NCBI GenBank assembly: GCA_035556135.1 | Contig: DATMFO010000002.1 | Location: 44,481-108,480 of the forward strand | From: ZC4RG30 sp035556135 | Lineage (GTDB): Bacteria > Pseudomonadota > Gammaproteobacteria > Steroidobacterales > Steroidobacteraceae | Reading direction: 5' to 3' | DNA length: 64,000 nt | Shown: positions 1 to 8,888 of the stretch, piece after piece | How the letters are laid out: each line of letters opens with the position of its first letter | Position numbering within the stretch: position 1 is the stretch's first letter | The notes under the pieces: generated by a model | Told to the model about the DNA's origin: nothing | What the model saw: only the letters and a program-made list of their open reading frames with translations | The model's database searches: none | Translations under genes and position numbers: made by a program

Positions 1-1
1 C

Positions 2-127
2 GCGGGCAACAAGACGATAGTGCTGCATGGCAATCCCCTGGAAGTCCTGGTGCGCCAGGATGAGACGGGCGCCCGGGAATGGTACGCCGCAGCCTGTCTC
101 CTTGACAGCTCCCGGAGCGCCGCGTAA
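2..127 (+). CDS. C-terminal end of an unidentified protein (partial)
   Basis: An open frame enters from the left edge and stops at a TAA, leaving 41 residues that end in CLLDSSRSAA. The next feature is a tRNA on the same strand 21 bases later. The fragment is too short to recognise a family; the sequence shows only a plausible coding tail without a hydrophobic segment. It could also be read-through of a non-coding frame, since nothing upstream is visible. Confidence 0.4.
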   Translation, partial: AGNKTIVLHGNPLEVLVRQDETGAREWYAAACLLDSSRSAA

Positions 128-148
128 CGTCGCGGCCCTCCCGCACGT

Positions 149-224
<76 letters not shown>

Positions 225-264
225 ATCCCTTCAGGCATTCGCGGGTTCTCCTGTCGCCAGCAGC

Positions 265-2532
265 TCAGTTGGCAGAATCGCGCATGAAGGTGACCGGCTG
301 GTCGATTGGCGTTCCGAACAACGTGGCCTGCACTGTCAGCACGTCAGGACCGCCACCAACCCCGGGCGCCACCGAGAAGATCACCGGCGAGGTCGGACGG
401 CTGTCGAACACCGCCACGGAGCCGGGGAACCGGCCGTTGTAGCCCGGCGGAACACGGGGCATGGTCATCGCGCCGGTGAGCGCCCAGTGCGGAACGTCCC
501 GGGTGTTGCCGGCACTTCCGGATGGCGTGCAGTTGCCGGTCTGGCCCGACCGGCGGATGAACGTGCCGCCCGACTGGGTGCTGTCGTCGTCGATGAAGAA
601 GCAGGCCGCCTGCAAGGTCGGCAGTCCGTTCACACCGCCATGGAAGAATTCCGCCGGACCCTTGTCGAAGGTGAACATGCGCAGGTGATCGGCGGAAACC
701 CAGGAGCCAGTCAGTTCGCCGGCAACCGACGGTGGTTCGGTCATGGTCCACACCTCCGTCTTGCTGCCGGCGAGGGTCGCCCCGCCCGGAGATGCCGCGG
801 GTTTGTTGCCGGTGAAGGTCAGGGAGATCTGGCTGGGCGACCCGCCCGTCTTGACGAAGTTGGTGGCCGTCACGGCTCCGACGGATGCACCGGCTCCCAC
901 TGTTGCTGCAGTCGTGACTGTCGTGTACCCCGGAGCACCGTTGAGGCCGAAGTTGCTGGGGAAGATGCTGGAAGCCGTGAAGGCCGTGAAGGCAATGGTG
1001 CCCGCAACAGGATCGTAGGCGTAGAACCCATGCGCCACGCCGGTCGCGGCAAACACATTGCCCAGTGCCGGTTGCTGGTTCGGCCCGTTTTCCCCGGGGA
1101 AACGCGCGTTGGCCGGATTCGTGGGCGCGGGATCGCAGACCGGGAAGTTGCTTGCCCCTGGCCCGGGCGCGGGCGGACAGGTGGTCACTCCCGACCAGTT
1201 GATGGAGTACAGGAACGAGCCGTCATCGAAGAAGGTCAGGAATTCTCCCGCCCTGGGAGGAATTGTCGGGGGGTCCGCGGCAAGGTTTGCGAGCGTCGGG
1301 TTCGAACGATCGCGGCGGTAGGTTCCTGTCAACCGGCTCTCCACAGCCGGAATCGCACGACAGCGTACGATGCGGTTGCCGGAAGTCCACCACTGCAGCA
1401 CGCGAGGGTCGACGAACATCACCAGGCTGCCGGTGGGACCGGTCACGTTGCCGCCCGCCGCACTGATCATGGTGGTGCGATCGGTTACCAGGCCACTCAC
1501 GACACAATGATGGCCAGCGGGATGCTGGGTGACCACCAGCTCGTACTGCGACTGTTCATTGGCGGCCAGCTGGGTCGGGAATGTCCTCACCGTGGAGTTT
1601 GAATAGGCCCCCGAGACATCCAGGGTCTGCTCGATTTCGCGGGTGAAGTGGTTCCGGAGTCCCAGCTGCATGCCCGCCGGGATCGTGCCTGCGGCCGGTG
1701 AGCCGTTGTACCCCACCGTCACATTGACAGGGTACGTGCAGCCGGAAACCGTGGCCGTGACGTTGCCGGTCGGCACGACAACGTCGTCGGTTGTGTTGAG
1801 GTTCTTGCCACCGAAGGTCAGCGTGCTCACCCCCGTAGTCACCGGTGTGAATGTGCAGTAGTTGGTGATGGTCTTGCCGGCAACCAGCGTGGGGTACGTC
1901 GCTGCAATGCCGAACTGGAACAGCGGCAGGTCGGTGCCGCTGTTGAAGAGCGCATCGGCAAAGGTCACCGAGGCCTGGCCGCTGGCATCCATCTGCGTCA
2001 CGCCGTCCTCGGTGGTCAGCGTCACCCTGGCGTCAGGGAATCCGGAGAGTGCCGCGGTGTTGACCGTGAGCGAGTAGCGCGGGACTGTCGGGTCCGGCAT
2101 GCAGGTCACCACAGGCGGCTGGGCGTTCAGATCGCCCACCGTTCCGCTGGCGCTGGCCACCGTGCAGACCTTCCCCAGGGGATTCCTGGCCACCGTGATG
2201 TTGTAGGGAGTGCCGACGTCGAACGAGCCGAACGAGAAGCTGGACTCGGAGTTGTTGCCGTACCCGTAGAACCTGCAATCAGACGGAATGCGTTTCGCCG
2301 GGTCGTTCGGGAATGCCGGATCGTTGACCAGGCAGCCGGGCGTACCGTCGTACCGGAGCTGCACCGCGCGTGCGGTACCCAGGCCGACGATCTTCCCGGC
2401 AATGAGGCCGCGATCCGGAGGCACCGGCGAATAGGGCTCTTCGCTGACATCCTTGACGGAATCGCAACCCACCAGCATCGCCACGCAGGACGCGGCGGCC
2501 ACAAGCTTCGAACAACTGCTCATCGCATTCAT
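265..2532 (-). CDS. large exported lipoprotein of unknown function, paired with TonB receptor
   Basis: A 755-residue protein with a lipoprotein signal peptide: basic N-terminus, hydrophobic stretch and lipobox LVGC with the acylated cysteine at residue 23, followed by Asp24. The rest is rich in Thr, Gly, Val, Asn and Pro with scattered cysteines, suggesting a beta-rich surface or periplasmic protein; no enzyme motif is recognised. The start has GGGGAG about eight bases upstream. It lies 23 bases downstream of the TonB-dependent receptor on the same strand, so the two are probably co-transcribed. By analogy with other receptor/lipoprotein pairs it may capture or process the ligand (inference). 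The ligand is unknown. Confidence 0.8.
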   Translation of the reverse strand: MNAMSSCSKLVAAASCVAMLVGCDSVKDVSEEPYSPVPPDRGLIAGKIVGLGTARAVQLRYDGTPGCLVNDPAFPNDPAKRIPSDCRFYGYGNNSESSFSFGSFDVGTPYNITVARNPLGKVCTVASASGTVGDLNAQPPVVTCMPDPTVPRYSLTVNTAALSGFPDARVTLTTEDGVTQMDASGQASVTFADALFNSGTDLPLFQFGIAATYPTLVAGKTITNYCTFTPVTTGVSTLTFGGKNLNTTDDVVVPTGNVTATVSGCTYPVNVTVGYNGSPAAGTIPAGMQLGLRNHFTREIEQTLDVSGAYSNSTVRTFPTQLAANEQSQYELVVTQHPAGHHCVVSGLVTDRTTMISAAGGNVTGPTGSLVMFVDPRVLQWWTSGNRIVRCRAIPAVESRLTGTYRRDRSNPTLANLAADPPTIPPRAGEFLTFFDDGSFLYSINWSGVTTCPPAPGPGASNFPVCDPAPTNPANARFPGENGPNQQPALGNVFAATGVAHGFYAYDPVAGTIAFTAFTASSIFPSNFGLNGAPGYTTVTTAATVGAGASVGAVTATNFVKTGGSPSQISLTFTGNKPAASPGGATLAGSKTEVWTMTEPPSVAGELTGSWVSADHLRMFTFDKGPAEFFHGGVNGLPTLQAACFFIDDDSTQSGGTFIRRSGQTGNCTPSGSAGNTRDVPHWALTGAMTMPRVPPGYNGRFPGSVAVFDSRPTSPVIFSVAPGVGGGPDVLTVQATLFGTPIDQPVTFMRDSAN

Positions 2533-2555
2533 GAAACTCTCCCCGAACTCAGCAA

Positions 2556-5500
2556 CTAGAATCTCACCCGCGCGCCGAAGCGGTAGGAGCGACCCATCGT
2601 GTCGTGGTACTGCGCAGAGGCTCCGGACAGGCCGCCACCGGTGAACGGCGGACTCTTGTCGAACAGGTTGTTGATCGATCCGAAGACCTGGAACTGCCTC
2701 AGGTTGCCTACCTTCAGGTCGAACGAAGAATTCAGGCTGAAGTTGAAGTAGGGCTTGACGTTGTTTTCATCCACGCTGCCGGCCAGGAACCGCCCGTTGG
2801 CATCCTGGTAGTTGGGGCAGCCCAGTTCGGCCTGGCCGGCGTCGCACCAGGTCTTGTCCAGTACGGACGAGCCGATGTAGCGCGCCGACAGCGTCGTGGT
2901 GAAACCGCCCAGCAGGTACGAGGCGGAGAAGTTCCCGACCCACTTCGGGGTGGCCGAGACGCCTGGAATGAAGACGCTGCTGCGGATCTGGCCGACCAGG
3001 TCGAGCGGTACATAGCAATTGGTGTCCGCATCACGCGTGCCACCGACAGCTGCGCATTCCGCCACCGTGAGTGCGGCGTTGCCGGTGCGGGCCTGCGGTG
3101 AGACCAGCTGCACACCCGAGGCCTCCAGCGCCCGCGTGCCGCGCAGGTTGATCGACATCGAGCCCGGCAGGCTCTCGAGCGCGCGGTTCAACGGGAAGTT
3201 GTAGTTCCAGGATACGTCCACGCCGCGACTCTGGTACGGCAGGCCGTTGATGGGGCGCGTGGAATTGTAGGAAATGATGTCCAGCAGGTTGACGCTGCCG
3301 TCCGGGTTCGCGCCGAAGGTGATTTCCCGGCAGGGAAACATCTGCAGGGTCGGATCAAAGTAGTCGTAATCGATCAGGCCGTTGCGAACCTCGCGGTCAG
3401 GGTCGCTCACGCTGCCGTCCTGGTTGAGGCTGCCTGTCCAGCAGCTGTTGACCGGATTGGTGTTGGTCTGCGGCGTGGTGATGCCGTCCCTGACACGGAT
3501 GTCGTAGTAGTCGACCGACACGCGCATGCCCTGCGCCCAGCCGCCGGGCGAGAGCACCAGGCCCAGCGTCAGCGTGTTGCTCTTCTCCGGCTTCAGGTCG
3601 GGATTGCCGGTGCGGACTTGCCCCCAGCGCTCCTGGCGGCCCTCGTTGCTGTCCGGGTTCCATTCGCGCCAGGGGTTCGCGCCCGAGAACTGGTCCGGAA
3701 TCAGCTGCGTCAGGATGAACAGGTCGCGGTAACCGGCTGCCCGCTGGTCGACCGACCGGGTCACGCGCAGGCGCGCCCAGTCGAACGGCTCGTACACCGC
3801 CTGGATCTTCCAGTTGAATACGTTCTGCCTGGCGCTCTCTCCCGTCGTGCCCTCCGCACCCTTGTTGTGATAGGAGGTGTAGCGCGCGCCCAGGTTCAGC
3901 GAGAGCAGGTTCATGCCCTCCGCGCCACTGACCAGGGGCGCATTCAGCTCCGTGAATGCCTCCGATGTGGTGGACGTTCCGCCAAACCCGTCCGACCAGG
4001 CACTCGAAAGGTCGGCGCGCTCGTAGTACGAAGCATCCGGATCGGTGGCACGGTTGACCACGCGGTTGCGGCTGACCGACACGCCAAAGGCGCCAGATAC
4101 CGGACCGGCACCAATGCCGTCCATCACGGTGCCGGAAATGTTGAGGTCGAAGTTGGCCAGGTCGTTCCAGCCACTGGAGATGCTATCGACGAAGGCGTAA
4201 TCGAGCGCCGCCTGCTGCAGCGCTGCCGCGTCATATGCGTAGGATTCATAGCCCGGGAAGGACGCGTTCGTGGAGTACGTGCTGCCGAACACGTTCAGCG
4301 GCTGGCAGCCATCGGCAAGCGCCTGGAGATCTTCCCGGGCACTGAGCGGACGGCCCAGGTAATCCGCCACGGGCAGGCCATCGCGTGTAACCCGGCATAC
4401 CGGCGTGCCGTAGGTCGCCGGATCATAGGGCGTCCCGTCGGGATTCGTGCGGTCATCCACCACCGCGTCGAGCGCCATCGCCTGGCGCAGGTTCGTGCCC
4501 ACATTGTGCTGGACCGACCGGCTGACCGTCTTGCCGTACTGGATCGAGGTATCCCAGCGCCAGTCACCGCCAAAGCGACCACGCAAGCCAACCAGCATGC
4601 GCCACGGCTCCTGCACCTGGTCGGTCCACCGGTTTACCTGCGGTGACCAGACCTTGCGCAACGCCGTGAAGCCCGCGCATGGTGTGGTGCCGTACAAGAC
4701 GTCGGTGCCCGAGAACGCCCCGCCGCCTGCGCCCGTGCTGCCACCTGCAGTGGACGAGCTCGCGCCAGCCAGCAAGGTACCGGTGTTCTGGTCAACCCGT
4801 GCACCGAATACGTTGCCCGCTGTTCCGAACGCCGACTGCAGTTGCAGCAGTGCTTCCGGAGTCAGGTTGTTGAGGAAGGCGTAGGCATTGCGGCCCATCG
4901 TCGGCAGCACCGCCGGCGTGCCCGGATCCTCGAAGTCCGCCGTCAGGGTGATGTAAGCAAGCACCCACCACTCCTGCCCGTTGGTGGCAGGGTTGTTCTT
5001 GACGTGGATCCAGTGGGGGATGGCGTTTTCGAAGGTATACGTGGGCGGATTGGCCTGTGTCGCCCCGGATGAAGCGGCGTAGGTTGATCCATTGGCGCCA
5101 CCGGCAACCCAGTACGGCGCAGCGAATCCGGGGGCGCCCATCACGGTCGGACCCGACCAGCCCAGCCAGGTGCGGAAGTTCGCGTTCTGGAACTGCTGGC
5201 CCGAACTTTCCTGCCACTGGATCAGTGGAGCATTGTTGTTCACCGCGGCGGGAGGGCCGCCCAGGGGGTTGCCCGGGGCACCCATCGCCCAGTCATCCCA
5301 CAGCACCGCTACTGCGGCTGTGCCGAGCGGGTGGCCGAGGACCACATCTCCGGCCCTGGCCGTGGCGCCGGGTACCGCCGCCACACCAGCGTCCTGGAAT
5401 CGTGAGCACGCCGTGCCTTCGGTGTAGGTGTTGAGGTTCACCGAATCCGTGCGGGCATAGCTGGCCTGCACGTACGCCGTCGTGCGCTCGGTGAAGTCGT

Positions 5501-6641
5501 ACTCGAAGTTCGAGAAGAACGACTTGCGCTCCGACGACGGCCGCATGACCGTGCCCCAGGTGCTCAGCGGGCTGTGCGAGCCATCCAGGTACGTGTCGCC
5601 GTTCATCGAATCCCTGCCGGTACCGCCCCGGAATCCCAGTGCGTACTCCTCGAGATCCCTGCCGTCCGCGCTGAAACGGTAGTCGCTGGTGACAGTGGCG
5701 TTGTTCACGTAGATCGTGCCGGTGGGCGAGAACTGGCTGCGACGCACATTGGCCATCTGGAAGCGGGCCGGGAATGCCTCGTAGCCCTCCAGCGGAGTGA
5801 AATTCAGCGACGGGTCGTTGATGAATCCGGTGTAGTTGTTGAGCATGGCGCGCGACTGGGCGCACCAGGTCCTCGCCTCGGCGCAGTTGCGGATGGCCGA
5901 GGTGTCCTGCCACTCGGCGCCCACCAGCAAATGGCCCTTGCCGTTGAACAGCGGCGTGCCGCCGGACAGCGATACGTGCGGGCTGCCGCCATCTCCCGCC
6001 TCGTTGACGCCGTAGTCCATGTCCAGGTTCACGCCGGTCAGGCGCCGGTTGAGCACCAGGTTCACCACGCCAGCCATGGCGCCGGACCCGTAGGTCGCCG
6101 ACGCACCGCCGGTGACCACGTCCATGCGCTCCAGCAGGTTGGAGGGGATGATGTTCAGGTCGACCACGTCGGCCTGGTTGGAGGTGGAGTTCACGCGCCG
6201 TCCGTCGATCAGCGTGAGGGTGCGCGAGCCGAACGTGGGGTCGAGGCCACGCAGGTTGGCGATCGTGTTGCCGATGAAGAACGAGCCGCGGTCCATGGTC
6301 TCCATGCCACCGCCACCGAAGCCGGCCTGGTTGTCGCCCGTCAGCGTGGGCATGTAGGAAGAGATGTTTTGCGGGACCAGGAGCGTGAGCGCGTCGGCCA
6401 CGTTCACGATGCCGAGGCGCGACATCTCCTCCGCTGTCACCGTGGTGACCGGATTGGCCGATGTCACGTTCGGCAGCTGGATGCGGGTGCCGGTGACCAG
6501 GACTTCGGCCAGCTCTTCGTCTTCCTCGTCAGCCGCAGCCGCGGCAGTGGCCTGGAATGAGAAACTTGCCAGCGAAGCTGTCGCCAGGCAGGCAACAGCC
6601 AGCGCGCGCGCAAATGGTGCCGACGCAGCGTAGTTGGACAC
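2556..6641 (-). CDS. TonB-dependent outer-membrane receptor, unusually long
   Basis: A 1361-residue outer-membrane receptor using TonB/ExbBD energy for uptake of an unknown substrate. It starts at GTG. Residues 1 to about 35 form a signal peptide, followed by an acidic stretch and EVLVTGTRI, the usual lead-in to the plug. The plug (about 55-215) shows LRGLDPTFGSRTLTLIDGRR and the conserved VVTGGASATYGSGAMAGVVN. The remainder is a 22-strand-type barrel ending in the aromatic terminal strand GARVRF. At 1361 residues it is well above the usual 700-1000, implying long extracellular loops. The lipoprotein gene follows directly. No iron-, B12- or sugar-uptake gene nearby hints at the ligand. Confidence 0.93.
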   Translation of the reverse strand: MSNYAASAPFARALAVACLATASLASFSFQATAAAAADEEDEELAEVLVTGTRIQLPNVTSANPVTTVTAEEMSRLGIVNVADALTLLVPQNISSYMPTLTGDNQAGFGGGGMETMDRGSFFIGNTIANLRGLDPTFGSRTLTLIDGRRVNSTSNQADVVDLNIIPSNLLERMDVVTGGASATYGSGAMAGVVNLVLNRRLTGVNLDMDYGVNEAGDGGSPHVSLSGGTPLFNGKGHLLVGAEWQDTSAIRNCAEARTWCAQSRAMLNNYTGFINDPSLNFTPLEGYEAFPARFQMANVRRSQFSPTGTIYVNNATVTSDYRFSADGRDLEEYALGFRGGTGRDSMNGDTYLDGSHSPLSTWGTVMRPSSERKSFFSNFEYDFTERTTAYVQASYARTDSVNLNTYTEGTACSRFQDAGVAAVPGATARAGDVVLGHPLGTAAVAVLWDDWAMGAPGNPLGGPPAAVNNNAPLIQWQESSGQQFQNANFRTWLGWSGPTVMGAPGFAAPYWVAGGANGSTYAASSGATQANPPTYTFENAIPHWIHVKNNPATNGQEWWVLAYITLTADFEDPGTPAVLPTMGRNAYAFLNNLTPEALLQLQSAFGTAGNVFGARVDQNTGTLLAGASSSTAGGSTGAGGGAFSGTDVLYGTTPCAGFTALRKVWSPQVNRWTDQVQEPWRMLVGLRGRFGGDWRWDTSIQYGKTVSRSVQHNVGTNLRQAMALDAVVDDRTNPDGTPYDPATYGTPVCRVTRDGLPVADYLGRPLSAREDLQALADGCQPLNVFGSTYSTNASFPGYESYAYDAAALQQAALDYAFVDSISSGWNDLANFDLNISGTVMDGIGAGPVSGAFGVSVSRNRVVNRATDPDASYYERADLSSAWSDGFGGTSTTSEAFTELNAPLVSGAEGMNLLSLNLGARYTSYHNKGAEGTTGESARQNVFNWKIQAVYEPFDWARLRVTRSVDQRAAGYRDLFILTQLIPDQFSGANPWREWNPDSNEGRQERWGQVRTGNPDLKPEKSNTLTLGLVLSPGGWAQGMRVSVDYYDIRVRDGITTPQTNTNPVNSCWTGSLNQDGSVSDPDREVRNGLIDYDYFDPTLQMFPCREITFGANPDGSVNLLDIISYNSTRPINGLPYQSRGVDVSWNYNFPLNRALESLPGSMSINLRGTRALEASGVQLVSPQARTGNAALTVAECAAVGGTRDADTNCYVPLDLVGQIRSSVFIPGVSATPKWVGNFSASYLLGGFTTTLSARYIGSSVLDKTWCDAGQAELGCPNYQDANGRFLAGSVDENNVKPYFNFSLNSSFDLKVGNLRQFQVFGSINNLFDKSPPFTGGGLSGASAQYHDTMGRSYRFGARVRF

Positions 6642-7064
6642 TGTGATACCCCCCCAATCTCATTGACTGTCTTGTTGGTGTCACAGCAGGCTTCGCCTCT
6701 TGCGGGTGCCTGATGTGCGACAGGGGGCGGAGTATTCGGTGGCGTTTTTCAGGCGGGCAAGTCATAGAGGTCGCCGAATACGACCCCGTATTGGGGACTT
6801 TTTTATGCCTCGCGGAAGTCGCAATTGCAGGAAGCGGAAGGAGAAAGGCGTTTTTTCGCTTTGGTGACCCTGGTTGCGGACACCTTCAGGAAAAGTGCAT
6901 CCACGTTATGACTTCGCGTTATCGGTCTGTGCCCGCGGCGAAATGAAGCGCGGAGAAATGAAGATAGAGACGCCGCATTGCCACGTGCGCCATCGCGAGT
7001 AGTTCCGCGCACAGGCGGAATGAGCGTCCAGGCCAGCCGGTAAGCCGGACCTGGTGGGAGACAC
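6642..7064. other. intergenic region upstream of the TonB receptor
   Basis: About 420 bases without a convincing gene. The part next to the receptor contains the run GGGGGGG on the minus strand, 7 to 13 bases before the GTG start, which probably serves as its ribosome-binding site. The receptor promoter must lie here, but I see no clear -35/-10 pair. Near the far end an inverted repeat CCAGG...CCTGG with an inner CCGG...CCGG (7029-7054) could form a second hairpin beyond the terminator of the neighbouring gene. Short open frames here lack ribosome-binding sites and protein-like composition. Confidence 0.6.
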
Positions 7065-7097
7065 AAGAAGCCCCCGGCAAATAGCCGGGGACTTCTT
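7065..7097 (-). terminator. hairpin terminator after the SRPBCC gene
   Basis: Arms AAGAAG-C-CCCCGGC and GCCGGGG-A-CTTCTT enclose the loop AAATA, giving 13 base pairs with a single C/A mismatch. It begins ten bases beyond the stop codon of the minus-strand SRPBCC gene. No clean T tract follows on either strand, so intrinsic termination is likely but not certain. Confidence 0.65.
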
Positions 7098-7106
7098 CAT
7101 TGGCGT

Positions 7107-7808
7107 CTAGCGCGCGCCGCCGGGAGCACCCGGAGCGCCCGGGCCGCCGGGTCCGCGCGCCCCGCCCGGGGGACCACCAGCGCCACCCGGAGGACCACCC
7201 GCACCGCGCGGCGGACCGCCTGCACCACGCGGTGGCAGCGTGCCGCCCTCGGCGAGGATTTTCATGTTGTTCAGCGCGCCGTCGAACATCTGCTTGCGCT
7301 GGGCCTTGTCGCGCTCGCGCGCTGCATCGTCAGCCAGCATCGAGGTGTCCCACAGCAGCGTGTAGACGATCTTCGACGTGGTGGCCGTCACGGGCCTGGC
7401 TTCCATCGTGCCGTGGTACAGGTTGTAGACCTGGCCTTCGAGCACGGGCTGCGTATAGGTGTAGGACAGCTCGGTCTTGCCCACCAGGATCTCGCGGCCG
7501 ACAGAGCGCACGGCACCGACTTCGCCATCCTTGCCGGCAGTGATGGTGCAGGGCACCTGGAACCACTCGCCGATGTCGCAGAACTTGCCGATGCGCTTCC
7601 ATACTTCGGCCGCGGGGCGGTTGATCGCGATCTCCATATCGAGTCTGGCGTAGATGGGATTGGCCACCACGGGATTGCCGCCAGGCGGCGGACCCCCGGC
7701 TCCCGGCCCGGGACCACGCCCGGGGCCCGGCGCCTGCGCAAGGGCCGCCGTCGCGCACAACGCACCGATGGCCATGGACAGTGCCGCCTTGCTCAAATGA
7801 CTTCTCAT
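7107..7808 (-). CDS. exported SRPBCC-domain protein with Gly/Pro-rich tail
   Basis: A 233-residue protein. I place the start at the ATG preceded by AAGGAGCG, which gives the signal peptide MRSHLSKAALSMAIGALCATAALA; the longer upstream frame lacks protein character. After the signal comes a Gly/Pro linker (PGPGRGPGPGAGG), then a SRPBCC (polyketide cyclase/START-type) fold from about residue 50 to 180 with the segments IAINRPAAEVWKRIGKFCDI and YTYTQPVLEGQVYNLYHGTM. The last 35 or so residues are a repetitive GGPP(R/G)GAGGPP tail. The family binds hydrophobic ligands; the ligand here is unknown. It is divergent from the alpha/beta hydrolase next door. Confidence 0.82.
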   Translation of the reverse strand: MRSHLSKAALSMAIGALCATAALAQAPGPGRGPGPGAGGPPPGGNPVVANPIYARLDMEIAINRPAAEVWKRIGKFCDIGEWFQVPCTITAGKDGEVGAVRSVGREILVGKTELSYTYTQPVLEGQVYNLYHGTMEARPVTATTSKIVYTLLWDTSMLADDAARERDKAQRKQMFDGALNNMKILAEGGTLPPRGAGGPPRGAGGPPGGAGGPPGGARGPGGPGAPGAPGGAR

Positions 7809-7931
7809 GAACGCTCCTTGAATGGACCCAAAGCTGGAACCGGGACCGGCTGCTGCCGGACGGGGTGGCAATAGTACCCAGCCGGGGGTCCCGGGGTGTG
7901 AAGTACACTGATTCGTCAGCAAGGAGCAGCC

Positions 7932-8864
7932 ATGGACATCCGGACAGCGGTACGTGTGGGCGTGATGGTGATTGCCGGTACGGTATCCGGCGCACAGCAG
8001 GCGGCGGCCATGCAACCGGCCGGTTCTGCCACCGCGCCGGATACGCCGGGCACAGGGCCCTATCCGGCGATGAAGGAAGAAATCCCGGCGCTGGCGCGCA
8101 ATGTGGTCTATCGCCCCGCCAATGTCGCAGCGATGGGCGCGCGGAAGCTGGGCGTTGTGGCCTGGGGCAATGGCGGCTGCTCCAATGACGCAGCCAGCAC
8201 GCGATTCCACCTGCTCGAACTGGCCTCGCACGGCTACCTGGTCATTGCCTCCGGCCGCATCCTCAGCGGCCCGGGCGCTCCGCCGGCTTCAGGAGAGCGC
8301 CTGCCGTTTCCGCAGACCGTGCCCGGGGACCTCATCGCCGCCATCGACTGGGCACTGGCCGAGAACACACGCCAGGGCAGTCCGTACTTCGGCCGCATCG
8401 ATCCGAAGCAGGTTGCCGTCGCCGGGTTCAGCTGCGGAGGATTGCAGGCGGCGCTGGTCGCCGGTGATCCGCGCATCGCCACCGTGATCATGCAGAACAC
8501 GGGCACCTATGAAGGCGAGCGCAGCACCATGCCCGGCCTGAAAGTGCCCAAGTCGACGCTGAAGAAATTCCACACGCCGGTGCTCTACATCATCGGCGGG
8601 CCGACCGACGTCGCCTACACCAACGCCATGGAAGACTTCGCGCTGATCGACCATGTGCCCGTGGCGATGGCCAACCTGCCTGTTGGGCATGGCGGCACCT
8701 ATCACGAGCCCAATGGCGGTGCGGCGGCGCAGGTGGCCGTGGACTGGCTCAACTGGCAGCTGCGCGGCGATGCGCAGGGCCGCGCGCGATTCATTGGCGC
8801 GAACTGCGGGCTGTGCACCGACCCGAAGTGGACGCTGGAAAAGAAGAACTTTCCAGCGCCCTGA
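7932..8864 (+). CDS. exported alpha/beta hydrolase (dienelactone-hydrolase/PAF-acetylhydrolase-like)
   Basis: A 310-residue protein with a strong ribosome-binding site (AAGGAGCAGCC before ATG) and an N-terminal signal peptide ending near GAQQAAA. The hydrolase fold is indicated by the oxyanion region VVAWGNGGCSND, the nucleophile elbow GFSCGG with the catalytic serine in G-x-S-x-G, the later acid region in IIGGPTDVAY, and a C-terminal histidine in LPVGHGGTYHEPNGG. These residues resemble periplasmic chlorophyllase/dienelactone-hydrolase-type esterases. The substrate is unknown. It is divergently transcribed from the SRPBCC gene and convergent with the cupin-SMP-30 gene 24 bases downstream. 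Confidence 0.82.
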   Translation: MDIRTAVRVGVMVIAGTVSGAQQAAAMQPAGSATAPDTPGTGPYPAMKEEIPALARNVVYRPANVAAMGARKLGVVAWGNGGCSNDAASTRFHLLELASHGYLVIASGRILSGPGAPPASGERLPFPQTVPGDLIAAIDWALAENTRQGSPYFGRIDPKQVAVAGFSCGGLQAALVAGDPRIATVIMQNTGTYEGERSTMPGLKVPKSTLKKFHTPVLYIIGGPTDVAYTNAMEDFALIDHVPVAMANLPVGHGGTYHEPNGGAAAQVAVDWLNWQLRGDAQGRARFIGANCGLCTDPKWTLEKKNFPAP

Positions 8865-8888
8865 CCGCGGGCCGGGGCCTGCGCCGGA

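Noticed and set aside
7029..7054. Second hairpin beside the terminator after the SRPBCC gene
   Set aside because: Stem is short and interrupted, with no T tract; it adds nothing beyond the neighbouring stronger hairpin.
7809..8231. Upstream extension of the SRPBCC frame to give a 374-residue protein
   Set aside because: It would overlap the alpha/beta hydrolase gene; the inner ATG has a strong ribosome-binding site and begins a clean signal peptide.
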